The notes under the pieces: model-generated
The model's input: only the letters and a program-made list of their open reading frames with translations
Database searches by the model: none
What the model was told of the DNA's origin: nothing
Part shown: positions 31,401 to 43,032 of the stretch, in pieces
Layout: every line of letters starts with the position of its first letter
Numbering within the stretch: position 1 is the first letter of the stretch
From: Ianthella basta
Taxonomy: Eukaryota > Porifera > Demospongiae > Verongiida > Ianthellidae
NCBI GenBank assembly: GCA_964019415.1
Contig: OZ025886.1
Span: 3,295,701 to 3,359,700, forward strand
Direction: 5' to 3'
DNA length: 64,000 nucleotides
Position numbers and translations under genes: made by a program

Positions 31401-31942
31401 TTCATTTAGTGAGTTTGCTACTACGTTCACATCTTTGCTCTTTGCTATTTTCAAATACAAAAATTTCCCGAATTACAGTAGCTGTTTTCTCCACAACAGA
31501 GTTGAACTTGCACAGAAATTGATGCCACATCTGGAGAGTATCTCCTGCAATTTGTATCTAGTTGTCTTATTGTCTTCGTTTAATCTTTTCCGCGAAGATT
31601 CTCTTCATGGGGTCAGTCACCTTTGACATTTTGCTGCTCCCAGTTTTTTATGGGAGAGTCATTGTTTCTATGTATTGTCAAAGGAAATTTAGAACATCAA
31701 CTTTAGTTAAGCAGTCGGCGATTTCCACTTAGTTCATCAACAAACGTCAGCATTAGAGAATCCTCTACATGTACATAAGTGAAAAACACCATTGTAGCCA
31801 ACTCCAAAGAACAAGAAAGGACAACACCACAACACTTACAACACCAGGAACAGTGTTCATGTTTTGTAAGGTTCTTACACTTTTGAGCTGTATTAATTTT
31901 CTTTATGGGCATGTACGTATTTGACACTATTCTTTCACGTAC

Positions 31943-32082
31943 CTTATCTAAGAGATATGGTAATGATTGTAGTTTGGTTGAATGCAAACTCCTTCTCCAT
32001 CTTTCCACCAATCTATTCCAAATGTGGACTACATCATGGCAAAATCCAGGGAGTGACTTAAGGTTCCTTGCAGCTAGGCTCC
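31943..32082 (-). CDS. Exon of an unidentified gene (b)
   Basis: It encodes SLAARNLKSLPGFCHDVVHI then WNRLVERWRRSLHSTKLQSL and PYLLDK, with acceptor TTTCATCTAAG and donor GTACGT. It joins in phase to exon (a) at 32153-32356: 140 nt beginning with two bases that complete a codon. I do not recognise the protein; it is helical and basic. Real-exon status rests on splice sites and phase. Confidence 0.5.
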
Positions 32083-32152
32083 CTTAGATGAAAGCACGGT
32101 AGTGCTGTCTGTGTACGGATGGTGGTGATAGTGTGTATGCTGTATAATTTAC

Positions 32153-32356
32153 CCACATTTCTATGGTGCTTTAGATTGGTTAGTGCCTTTTGCAGGTTAT
32201 ATGGCTCTGCAAGCAAGTCCACAAAAGAAGGTTTCTGGGCCTTGGGAGTCATTGCTGGGTACAAAACACCATTAAACAAGGACATAACCACTTGGCCACA
32301 GTTGTTCCCCCAGTCCTCCTTCAGCTTCAACTCAATCATTCCACAACATGGCTCAA
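32153..32356 (-). CDS. Exon of an unidentified gene (a)
   Basis: It encodes EPCCGMIELKLKEDWGNNCG then QVVMSLFNGVLYPAMTPKAQ then KPSFVDLLAEPYNLQKALTN, 67 complete codons plus split codons at both ends. Acceptor CCTTGGAGCAG, donor GTAAAT. The split GGN codon is completed by exon (b). No family recognised. Confidence 0.5.
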
Positions 32357-33042
32357 CTGCTCCAAGGTGCAGACAAAAGCAAACATCGGCCGACATTAGC
32401 CTGGGAGCTGTTTCAAAGGCTATCCACGGTTGTGTCTTTGACCACCATTTCCAATTACAGTACGGTTAGCTTCTGGCCAACGTTTTCTCGTTTGCAGGTG
32501 GTGGAGCTGGCTGTAACGTCTGGTACCACTCCACAATCATATGAAAGACTTATATCTGCATTGCTGTTCTGTAATAGCGCCAATGTATTTTCTGAGCTAA
32601 CTCTCCATAAGAAGTGCAGAAGCTGGTTAACTAGAAACATTCTCAGCAAAATTTTTAAATAGCTACTATGGATGCAGGGATGGCCTACAAAGTACAAAAA
32701 GAAGACGGCTTTCCTAACAAAAAAGAAAGGAAGCTGTCACACAGTGGAGTGTTAACCATAATCCCAACATTCAAGTGTGTAGTCCTATATGGTGCACCAC
32801 TCCTGTACGTATGTAGGTACTATATACCGTAACTGTACTAGACTATATTCATCTAGACCTGCTGTGGTGTAGGTATCAAAGAGTGCAGTAGCACTCTCTA
32901 TGTAGGGATGGTACAGGATATAGTGCTGCCCCTACGTATAGAAAGGTATAGGACTGAAATTGCTGGAAGACTACCAAACGCCACAAAATCGTGCTAACAA
33001 TGTACGGTAAGAAAGTATGTAAGGACTGTGAAGGGGGCCCTA

Positions 33043-33456
33043 CCTTGTTATGGTGCAATAGATGGTTGAAAAGGCACACATATTTGTTACCACTGTTGTT
33101 TCCAAGCACATAGACCAGCCCTTGTCCATGTCCAATTTGCATCCCATAAAAAGTCGAGAAACAAGGGTGTGCAGGCAAAACGTTTGCAGATGTAGGGTTG
33201 ATGAAAATGTATGCAATGTCAGCAAATGTTGACCTGGGTTGTTGCATGGACCAGCTCCCTCCTTGGTGCATGGACCAGCCCTATCCTTCTTCCTAAGGTT
33301 ATTTCACTGGTTGTTTCTGCCATGCTTTTCAGATACACACTGCACCATTCCTACATCTGTCCTTGCTATTGTAGGAAACGCTTTTACACACTCTTCAACA
33401 TAGAAAAAGTTCCATCCATGCTCATGGATTCTTACTGAGAATCTACTAAATGCTCC
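33043..33456 (-). CDS. Candidate upstream exons of the same unidentified gene
   Basis: Two stretches look coding on the minus strand. 33355-33456 is 34 codons, GAFSRFSVRIHEHGWNFFYV then EECVKAFPTIARTD, between AG and GT. 33043-33228 reads STFADIAYIFINPTSANVLP then ... YVLGNNSGNKYVCLFNHLLH before a GTAGGG donor. I could not reconcile the phase between them, so exon borders are provisional. An alternative is that they are chance open frames. Confidence 0.3.
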
Positions 33457-34910
33457 CTGTGAAATAGCGTTAATTGGTAAAAGGCTCAAATACAAATGAG
33501 AGCAAAGAGATGGCTTTATGGGATTTATAAACCCCCGCGCTCTGCCCACAATGTATGATTATGGGATTTGAGAATCATGCGTGAAGCAGTTGGAATGCTT
33601 CTCAGAGATTTAGAACCATCGTTTAGAGGCCCGTTACCATGGCAATGGGATCTATTTGCAGAAAACGCCTGACACAGCACCTGAAACAACAAAACCTGAG
33701 AGTATGGAACAGCAGAATTAGCTGAGGATGGGGGACCTACACCTTTGACAAGTGATTCAGCTGGTATGCAGAGTGGCAATCATCAGGGTGTTGATGCATC
33801 CTAGCATGGGTTTCATGCAGCACTTGAAGAGGCATGAATGGCTGATTGCCAGACACATGTACTGTTTATATTCAGCATGAGCATGAGGGTGAAGTGGAGC
33901 AGCTCTGTTTATCACCAAGCCATTCACTCTCAATCGCCCAAATGGTTTACCTAGCACGAGCGCTCATAGTCACATGAGTTGAGTGTCACTGAATACAGAG
34001 AGAGTTGTCATGCAGATAAGTGGCCCCCTGCTGAAAAAGGTCCCCTGGGCTGTTTTCGGCAGTGGGTACATGCTGTAACTAGTCGCCCATGGCTGGAAAC
34101 TGTCCCCCTACATGAAATAGCAATGCCAGAGCTGCTAACACCACAAAAAGGAAGAAACATGACGAAATATACTGGTAAAATGTGTGCAAATGTTGAGCGG
34201 AGCGTGTCCTATTCCATTTTGCTGTATATTCTGCTATAGTGACAAAGCCTCTGGCCACTTTGGTACCACAAGGTCTCAGCACTTATTTCCTTCTCCCAAA
34301 CATCTCTACAGGGTGGAACTCTCCTATCCCCTGGAATCCTAGTTACATAGCTACATGAACCAATATATTCTGTGCATTCTGTAGATTTGTGTGAGCTGTA
34401 CAATGCTCAATGCAATCTCGGAAAATGGTATATATTTTGGGCGTGGGCATTGCATCTTTGGACCTTCATGAGCTAGATTAGGGCACCCTTAAGGCCTGGT
34501 TGCAGAAGCAGTTTCAAGTGAAACCTCTTTGTTGCTGCTTAGCATGACTGAAGAGAACAACAGGTGATATAGCAGAAGTAGTACGATAACATACATACCT
34601 GGAATCCTTGCTATCAGACTTAGCTGCATCCAGTACCCAACCAGAATCCTAGGGAGACACTTATCCATTAAGGGGAAATGATTCAGCAACAATAATGTTG
34701 CAGATAACTGTCCGGGGGTCCACAAAGGGTAAACATTTCAGTGCCAAAAATAGTCCACCAGACTGGTTTTGGTGGACTGTTATCACCATAGACCATTTTC
34801 CCGAGGGTCACGTGCGATGACGTCACCAGCCCGGTGTAAGGCAAAAGCTGTAGGGGGCAGTATAGTAATTATACGGCGTTGTTGTAGTTATAGTCTAGTT
34901 GCAGCAACGT

Positions 34911-35145
34911 AACGATGATCGCGATGGAGGTGGATGCTCTAGGTGAATCTCTGAGGTCTACCATGGATGCGCAGTCTCTTTGAAAGAGTTTGGAGAGTGC
35001 TACGGTGCCTGTGCTGCAGTAGCTACGCAAGATATTGAAAATAACCTTTGGTAACAAGAAGAAACAGGAGCTCATCGATGCCCTTCTAGAATACGCGGCC
35101 ACGCACGGCCTATTTCTCTTCCGCAACTCCAGCAGGACCAACTGA
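34911..35145 (+). pseudogene. SAP-like domain fragment
   Basis: The plus strand reads MIAMEVDALGESLRSTMDAQ, a stop, then LRKILKITFGNKKKQELIDA and LLEYAATHGLFLF. The L-R-K-x-L ... G-x-K-x-E-L-I-x-x-L pattern is that of a SAP helix-extended-helix. In-frame stops show decay or intron boundaries that I could not place. It abuts the THAP ORF on the other strand. Confidence 0.3.
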
Positions 35146-35152
35146 TGGCACT

Positions 35153-35503
35153 TCAGAAGGTGATGCCAGTACCTTGGGCTGTTTCCTCTGCCCGCACCTT
35201 TTCTGATATCTTTTGCTCTTGCACCAGTTGCTTCTGCATTTTCCAAGCTCCTTTCTTAATGTTAACAATTGTTAGAACATAGTCCACGCCACTGGGATCC
35301 TCAGAAGGTTTGCCTTCTACAAAGTGCTTTCTGCAAATGCGCATCCCTGATGTGGGCCACCAATCGACAGCACGACGACAGCAAACTTCTTTGATCCACA
35401 ACTTCGTTCTCCCTTCATCAGAAAGGGGAAAACGAAAGAATCCATATGGACATGACGGGACATCCCGATTTGTGCAGCTGTCGGCAGCACAAGAAGACGG
35501 CAT
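35153..35503 (-). CDS. THAP-domain protein (116 aa)
   Basis: From the Met at 35503 the frame starts MPSSCAADSCTNRDVPSCPY, then GFFRFPLSDEGRTKLWIKEV, then SGMRICRKHF. This gives C-x4-C near the N-terminus, the conserved W, P (WWPTS) and C-x2-H, the C2CH zinc module of THAP DNA-binding domains, within about 85 residues. The C-terminal 30 residues are charged. The open frame extends upstream to 35614 but the family starts at this Met. THAP domains occur both in host regulators and in P-type transposases; no transposase core is seen here. Confidence 0.65.
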   Translation of the reverse strand: MPSSCAADSCTNRDVPSCPYGFFRFPLSDEGRTKLWIKEVCCRRAVDWWPTSGMRICRKHFVEGKPSEDPSGVDYVLTIVNIKKGAWKMQKQLVQEQKISEKVRAEETAQGTGITF

Positions 35504-35635
35504 GACTGACAATAAGCGCCTTCGGAAGCGCATTTCGGCTAGAATCCGGTAGTTCTGCCGCTTGTTCTTCGTAATATAGCTAGCTAAAAGGAGCCAGAGA
35601 TTTTGACTTGACATGCTTTGAGAGCAGGGTAATAT

Positions 35636-35765
35636 AGGTTAGGTCTGAATAGAATGCACGCATAGCTATCTTCCTTGCGCTAGGAGGCAGAGAGCGAAGC
35701 GACCGAAGTCATGTAACTTCGCGGCCACTTCGCTCTCTGCCTCCTAGCTAGCTATGCGTGTGCCC
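35636..35765. repeat. Long hairpin / MITE-like palindrome
   Basis: CTAGGAGGCAGAGAGCGAAG pairs with CTTCGCTCTCTGCCTCCTAG around a loop of about 28 bases, and GCACGCATAGCTA pairs with TAGCTATGCGTGTGC. Weaker pairing continues outward: TGCTTTGAGAGC at 35,615 with GCTCTCAAAGCA at 35,827. It lies just upstream of the THAP ORF. Confidence 0.75.
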
Positions 35766-35849
35766 TAGCTACTTCTTGTGCATTCATTCCTTTCTGATTC
35801 AACCCTGTATAACATATTTTGGTTCGCTCTCAAAGCATACCCAGTTTAG

Positions 35850-37550
35850 AGCTCTGGGTCAGCTTAACTACGAAGAACGAGTGGCCCAAATACGCACTCT
35901 AACATATTGTCGCTGGAGCTTTTGCCTTACACGCTCGCGGGCAGCATATCACGTGACCAATGTGACAAAGGTCTATGACAGAGCTGCATGAGACATGCCA
36001 CCAAACTTCAAGAGATGCAATGGCGAATGGCCTAGCAACTGTCACAGTTCATGATGAGAAATTTGTGATGCTCTCAATGCATGTATTTCTAATTAATGAA
36101 AGAGAGATAGTGCACACAACCAGAAGAAGGCAGCTAATGTGGTAGCTGCAATCAGTACATCTTTGCAGTAGTAGATCCTGGAAGAGGTCAGATAGTCAAA
36201 GTACTATTCCATTACTGAAGCTGATTATCCGCCCTAAATCAAGAGGTACATGGAGGAACTTGTTCTGAATCTGGGGAGTTACTTATCTCACTGCAAAGTT
36301 TTCACTCTTTCTGTTTACCTTGATCTATGCACAGTTAGCCAACAGCAATGATGTTGGCAGATTATGTTTACTGTACCTTAACCAAGCCAAATATGGGTCA
36401 GACTATCTTTTGTATGGGTCACTCTCTGGTAGCCTTTAGCCGAAGGAAGGACAATATAGAAGCAGTGGAGCTTCCCTTCAACTGTGATGCCCTGTACAGC
36501 CTATCCTATCCCCCAGATACAAGTGTACAAGCCAAGTAACATTTTCTGCTGAAGATATCTTTGGAATAAGACACCTTGCTGACTCTAGAACACTTTAAGA
36601 CAGACGTGTTGCTGAAACCCCCCTACCGGTCTTGAAAAGTCACTTCCTGCTCAATCACCAGAAAATCAATTCTTGGAGCCGTTAATGTATTGCTGGAAGT
36701 GCGATTACTGACTGACAATGGGAAGGCAACAAAGCTCAACGTACCAGACAAACAGTACTGATACTGAGTTTGGTTACCAAGGTATGGGATCATAACAAGA
36801 CATCAATAATCAGACTCAATGTCCCTGTCAATCAGAACAAGCACACAAGTTGGGATAAAGCACACAAAAGAGGCAAAAACTCAATACAGTAGAACTAGGC
36901 TATTGATTCATGAAACAACTCCTGCTTTGCTCTGCAGCATCTTGTGCCTAAGCTGCAACCAGATGTTTACAAATTACGGACCCTTTGGAGTGTCTTGCGG
37001 CAATCTGAGAATACAACTGTCTGAGGATTGATTACTTTCTCTACTGCAAGGTGAATACTAACATTTTAGTAGCTGAAATCAGTACTAAAATTAGAAACTC
37101 TTCAAGGGTGGGGGGACGAAACTGAGCTTCCAAGAATTAAGGGGAATACAAGAAGTAAGGGGGAGGGAATACTAAGCAACATAAACTTCAGCCAATTGTC
37201 CCCATTCCTGGACAGCTATAAGGGCACGTAAAACAAACTTGGTGCACCAGCCGTGTTGATTTGGCTCTTCCTACGAAGACTAACAGTTAAAAAGACTCCA
37301 GAACATTATGCATATTTGGGACAGTTGACATGTATTCCGGGACACTGGCTCACACATTGCGAGGCATAATTATCTCTCAGCTTTATTTCCTAGGGAGTAG
37401 GGAACACTCGAGCCCTGATCACAGCACTTTCAAAGGAAATGTTTATGTCTTTACTGAGCATAATGATTAAGCAACTGCAAGGGGGGGGTCTAGCTATAAC
37501 TAGCTAGTATTCACCATTCAAACCTGGTTCATCTGAATCTTCCCTGATAT
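35850..37550. other. Region upstream of CTH, no gene recognised
   Basis: Unique sequence with scattered short frames, none with family resemblance or splice-consistent structure. A G9 run lies near 37,480. Confidence 0.4.
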
Positions 37551-37659
37551 GTATAATGCGTACAGAACGTCCGCTCAGAGTAGACAGAACCAGTCTTTGC
37601 CGCAAAAAATTGCATCCTTCAAACAGCAGAACCGATTGTGAGGCGGTACTGGTATCGGA

Positions 37660-37936
37660 TGAATTGCAAGCGGCCATTTTGTGTCCAGCCAGCCGGTACG
37701 CGGTCGCAAAAGGCCCTCCACTCGCGCGTCCCCAGCAAACTTCCGGCCGTCATTTTACAATGGCCCGTTGCAAAAATGGCGGCCGGAAGTGGGCTGGGAC
37801 AAGACTAAACCCTAGGCCTTTATTATCATTCATTATAGGTCTGTGGGCGTTTATCAACGGGCACCATCGAGGTCTTTGCTGACGGCCTGACACCTGAGGA
37901 AAATAGAGGCGGAATTGTAGCTTCAACTGCGCCAAC
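37660..37936 (+). promoter_or_regulatory. Probable CTH promoter with YY1- and ETS-like sites in a hairpin
   Basis: This GC-rich stretch directly upstream of the CTH start carries AAAATGGCGGC (YY1-like, about 37,772) overlapping CCGGAAGTG (ETS/GABP-like, about 37,783). A second GCGGCCATTTTG is at 37,670. CTTCCGGCCGTCATTTTACA pairs with TTGCAAAAATGGCGGCCGG, forming a hairpin of about 21 bp. YY1 and ETS sites are typical of TATA-less housekeeping promoters. No TATA box is evident. Confidence 0.5.
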
Positions 37937-38131
37937 ATGGCTAAATGTTCTAGCCCAGGGCAATCTGCATCTGACGTAGCAAAGACAGAACTAAGTGGCA
38001 GCAGTACTTTCCCTCATTTCGCCACTAATGCTATCCACGCAGGACAAAACCCGGACCAATGGAAGAGCCATGCCGTTGTACCTGGAATATTTCTGAGCAC
38101 GACCTTCAAGCAAGAGGAGCCGGGCAAACCG
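37937..38131 (+). CDS. CTH: CTH exon 1
   Basis: Sixty-five codons from MAKCSSPGQ, containing FPHFATNAIHAGQNPDQWKS and VVPGIFLSTTFKQEEPGKP. Donor GTTAGT, phase 0. Confidence 0.92.
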
Positions 38132-41100
38132 GTTAGTGTATTATCTGTGTGCTTAGGTATATCTTGATGATATTGGTTAAAAGGTCACGTTGGGTAACTT
38201 CGCGAATGGGGTAACTTCGTAAACTTTGAATTCCAATGGCTGTAACTTCGCGATTGTACAGGCGATCTAGCTGTACTCCGGCACACAGCATGCTGACTCT
38301 ACAGTAAATCATCCACCAGGGTCCTGAGCCGCCGCGTTTCTTCCTTGCTGCGACAGGGGAACAACTTGCGCCCCGGGTACGGCAAGTTCAGCGAAAAAAC
38401 TTAAGTTTTAGTTCTATCTCACTCAGCGCATGCAAAACTGGAACAAAACGTACTTCATCAGTTATAGATAACCTGTGTGTAGGCTGCATGACGACTAGTA
38501 CGCTAGCTGAGCAGCCTCAGGCTTGATCTTTCAAATGGATGGTACCGCATCATGTATGCTGTCGAATGACTACGTTATTAACCATGTACTGTTTCATCAT
38601 CTAGTCCCATCTTCTCTGCAATGAAGCCAATTCCTTCACCATTCCTCATACATTGCAGTATAGCCGCCATTTCCACGAAGTTACCCCACCTACTATTTTA
38701 CGACCGTTGTCACATTTCTGTTGATATCTTGGGAAATATTAGCTCAATTCACTTCAGTTTTGGTGTACGCCTTTGCACTAGATGCCAGTAGCTGGAAAAT
38801 AAGTCGGGCAATCGCCGCTTTTTAGCTGTTGGAATTACGTGGTGATAAAGTAAGTTTTCACGGAGTTACCCCATTTTACCTTATAAAAGGTCATGTGTGG
38901 AAATTTTCGAATTCCAATGTCTGTAACTTCGGTATAGTAGAGCCCTTAAGATGGCATGTATGCCAAGCTCCAAACATAACCGTGTGACATCGCCACATTA
39001 CACATACATGTACACGTAAATGTGAAAGACAATATAACTTTAGATTGGCGTATACATACAGTGAGATTACATGGTCATATCGAAAAGTGGCAATGGAAGT
39101 GCAGGTTAGCCCAGCCATAGATTGCTCTGTTAGAAGTGACAACCATTTGTCTTACGATTTCAAAGACATCCTGGAAGTGACGGCATATGTAAGCAGCATT
39201 TCCAACTGTTAGCCAAGCAGTGATGAAGACAATTTTTGCTGGTCAATTATCAATGTGTTGCCAGATCTCTGGCCAACTGAATTGAGGCATCCATGAAGTC
39301 ACATGAAAAGGTTAGGAGCAACATAGCAGGTGCAAGCATTACCTTCTCTCACAAACGGCTATTTTATACAATGAAGGCTTATAAATCTACCTAAAAGACA
39401 TTTGCATAGTCTCACAAGACTTTGTTCAACACGATTCAACTTACATAAGAATGGTGAAAACCGCTGTGGTCAAAATCTTTACAGCTAGCATACAATGTGG
39501 CATGCATGCATACATACATCAGAATTAACGTGAATTAAGGATCACATGATACTTTTAGGACATTTTGTGATGTTTTTTTTACTTAAATGGCAGCTAGACA
39601 TAAAATATTTGTAGCAGAGACCTAGCATATCCGTTTGTCTATTGAGATCAGACATGTTGCTGTGTACTGTGATTTGTCCATGTCCTGTAATGACACAACA
39701 TTGTACTTGTGAAGACTATTTAAGCTGTGCATGAGCATTCTAATTTTTGTCATGAGATTAATCTGTGAGCGGTGAATTCAGCTGCTGTTTTACTCAAACG
39801 AACCTGTGGGCATCCTGGTGTTTCTCAATGTCCCAAGTCATGCCAATGTACGTGTACTCTGGCACACAGGATGCTGACTCTATGTTGAACCTCTCACAGG
39901 CATTCTGAACTTCTGTGCTTCTTCTATGTTGTGACAGAGAAGCAAATTGCACTCGGGGTACGGTAAATTCATGAAAAATGACTTTTGATTCTGCTGTAAC
40001 TCACTCAGCGCTTGTAAACTTACAACACAAGTACTTCACCAGTAAATGATTGAAACAAACTAAAATCCTAACAATAAATCATGCAGGCTAACAATTAATA
40101 ACTGGTGCACTAGGGTGCACCTACATGCAAAAATGAGTGTCATTGAAAGGAGGCATGATATAAGACTTTGTTCTATTGGCTAGCATCATCTGCTCTCAGT
40201 TCATCCCAATGCATGTGTCAGTCTGGATCTTAGTGCACTGTTACGTACGTATATTGCTTAGCCAACCCACTTCTCGCCATTATTCATATGACAGCATCAA
40301 CAGGTGAGAAGGGGTCTGGTCAGCAGCGTATTCCAGTTTGTTCTGAGCCACTGGAAATTGGTGGCTCATTATTGTACAGTTGCCATGAAAACAACATGTC
40401 ATGAGTTCTAGCTGGAATGGTGTAAGTTAGGTAACCCTAACCCTTTATCCCCAAGCAGATGATCAGCGTGCACAGCTTAGCTGCCATGTTTAGGGTCTCA
40501 CCCTTTTACTCACCTAACTGGAGGAAGCTCCAGGATTGAGTTTTAGGTGCTGATTCTACTTACTCCTGTATGCGAAGTTAACCCAGATTGTCTTAGTATT
40601 ATAGGTTTAATCTCCTACCTGACCCTGTCCGCTGGCCACCATTCATTTACCACCACCCAGGTTCTGGAAAAGACTGCCCCTGAAACCATTCCGTGGAGGG
40701 AAGGGGGACTCAATATTATGACTGCAGACCTGTTGACTGACTGTTAATTGACACTAAACTTTGCCTACACATACAGAAAGGTGATCATCCCTTAGGCAGC
40801 ATCTCGCTACAGTGGAATGATGGCGATCGTATAGTCATGTTTTGTTTTCTACTGTCACTGCCGCTGTGAGCCTACTGTACCATCACCATCACCATGACAA
40901 TGACCGTTATGGTGACGGTGATGGCAGGAAATAGAAGTGGGTGAATTGAGTGCAGATAGTGCTATGATGATGGCAACCTACTTGTAGCAGAGGGCTGATG
41001 ACGACAGAAGCTGTACTGTTTTGGAGCTGATTTCCGACTTAGTTCATAGCCACAGGAAACAATAAGACTCCTATGCAGATGTTCTTGGGAGGGGACAACA

Positions 41101-42998
41101 CACTGTAGGATGCAAAGGTGGTTCTTTAGCTTGCTGAAGGTAATGCAGGGCTCAAACAGTGAGACAAGCTAGCTACATGAAACACAATGTCAGCCATTTT
41201 CAGTAGTAATGTGAATGATAATGCATGTTCCGTTAACGTCATTGCTGCTGTTGCTGTCATTTTTACCAAAGTGTGACTGCTGACTTACCGGAATGTGGGA
41301 CAAGTATGTTTTATGTCCCAGAGGTTGGGCCATGTGTGATGCATGACCTTAAAGCATTCAAATTGTCACATGAGCATTGCAAGATGCTACAGGAAGCCAT
41401 CACTGGTCCTGGTAGGAGATCAGGAGTGCCAGGAGCAAAAGAAAGACTTAGTTCAAAGTGATGGATGATTGTAAGGATATACATTCGACAGTTTCTCTAG
41501 CGCACTTGTTCCTGCTGCCAGCGTACCTGTTTCCCATTTTTACTTATGCCAGTGACTATTATTTGACTAGGAAGGATGTCACAGAGAGCCTAATTGGTAC
41601 TGTAATGTACTACTTGATCCACATGCAAATCAACTGGAGTGTAGACAACAAAGTTGTACCTCTCAATGCCAACAATTGCCATTTCATCCTTGCATTTTGC
41701 GAAGCAAGGATCTGTTACAGCTGCAATTTGTCGCTACCCTTATACGACAGATGCAATGTGGTATTCTTACCAACTTCAGCTGGAGTATCAAGAGCTGCAA
41801 TGCCACCAACACATGCACTGGATTTTGAAGCAGCCCATTCTCCAATCTTAAGCAATGATTCCATCAATATTGGCTCCCAGATAGGTTGATGATGAGGCTT
41901 CTGTGAATACAGGTGCTATCTACTGTCATAGTAACTTTTGTCATGGCTCTTAGCTTGAATGTAATGATGCCATCTTTAAATTTTCTATTTGGACCAATTT
42001 ATTGTTGATGACCCATCTCTGTAGTGAACTCTGGCACTCTTGATTTTGGGATACGCGACGGCCTGTTGTGTTTTGCCATCTTCAAATGGAATCTGTCCCA
42101 ATGCAGAAAACTTATATACGTATCTACTGTTGACTAGAGATCAATGAAGAAGTTCAATCAATCTGACTTCAACACAGACCTCCACTTATGACATGACACA
42201 GACTCCATTATGTCATGTGTGACCTATTGCCTTATTGACAATGGGCTATTCTAGCAAGTCAAAATGCCTGCTGATTCACCCTAAGAGGAAATGCCTTTCA
42301 GCCCTCAACATTGCTTTCAGCAGTTCCATTGTTGAACCAGTAGAGACGTTTAAGCTCCTGGGGTCATCATTGATCACCATCTGCACTGGCGACCTCACAT
42401 GGACAGTATAGTTAAATCTGTCTCATGTAATGTTCACCTAATGAAGAGACTGTCCCAGGTTTCTACCTGAAAGCGCTCTGAAAGCTTTCTATTCTGCCTA
42501 CAATGCAAGTAGTTTAATTACTGCAGTTTTGTCTGGGCCCCCTGTTGCTTAACTGACTCCACCCACTTTCAACGGCTTCAAAACTATGCAGGTCACATCA
42601 TCCTCAAGGTCCCCTAATCTTCATCAGCAACAGAGGTTTTATCTATCCTTCAATGGACATTCCTCTCTGATAGACTCTGGCGAAACTATTCTCTTTAAGT
42701 CAGGAAATAGTGCAGCCTAAGTTAGGAAAGTCTCCCCTTCATACCTTAGGAATCTCTTAACAAATGTATCAGTTGTACACCACTATCGTACAAGAGGGGC
42801 TGCAAGAGGCCATCTGTGTGTCAATCAAGTTCACAAGGAATATTTGAGGAAAGCCGTCAGCTACAGGAACTCTGATTGATTCGCTATTATTGTTATGACT
42901 ATTCCAATTTCACCTTATTCCAAGTATGTAGTTCTGATTATTATTGCCGAGCCAGAAGGCGAGGCAAGTAATCGTGATGCGTTGTTGTCCCCCATTTG

Positions 42999-43032
<34 letters not shown>

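Noticed and set aside
41458-41889. 143-codon ORF as a membrane protein
   Set aside because: It contains some hydrophobic stretches, but no conserved motif, splice context or repeat relation could be seen; left unclassified within CTH intron 1.
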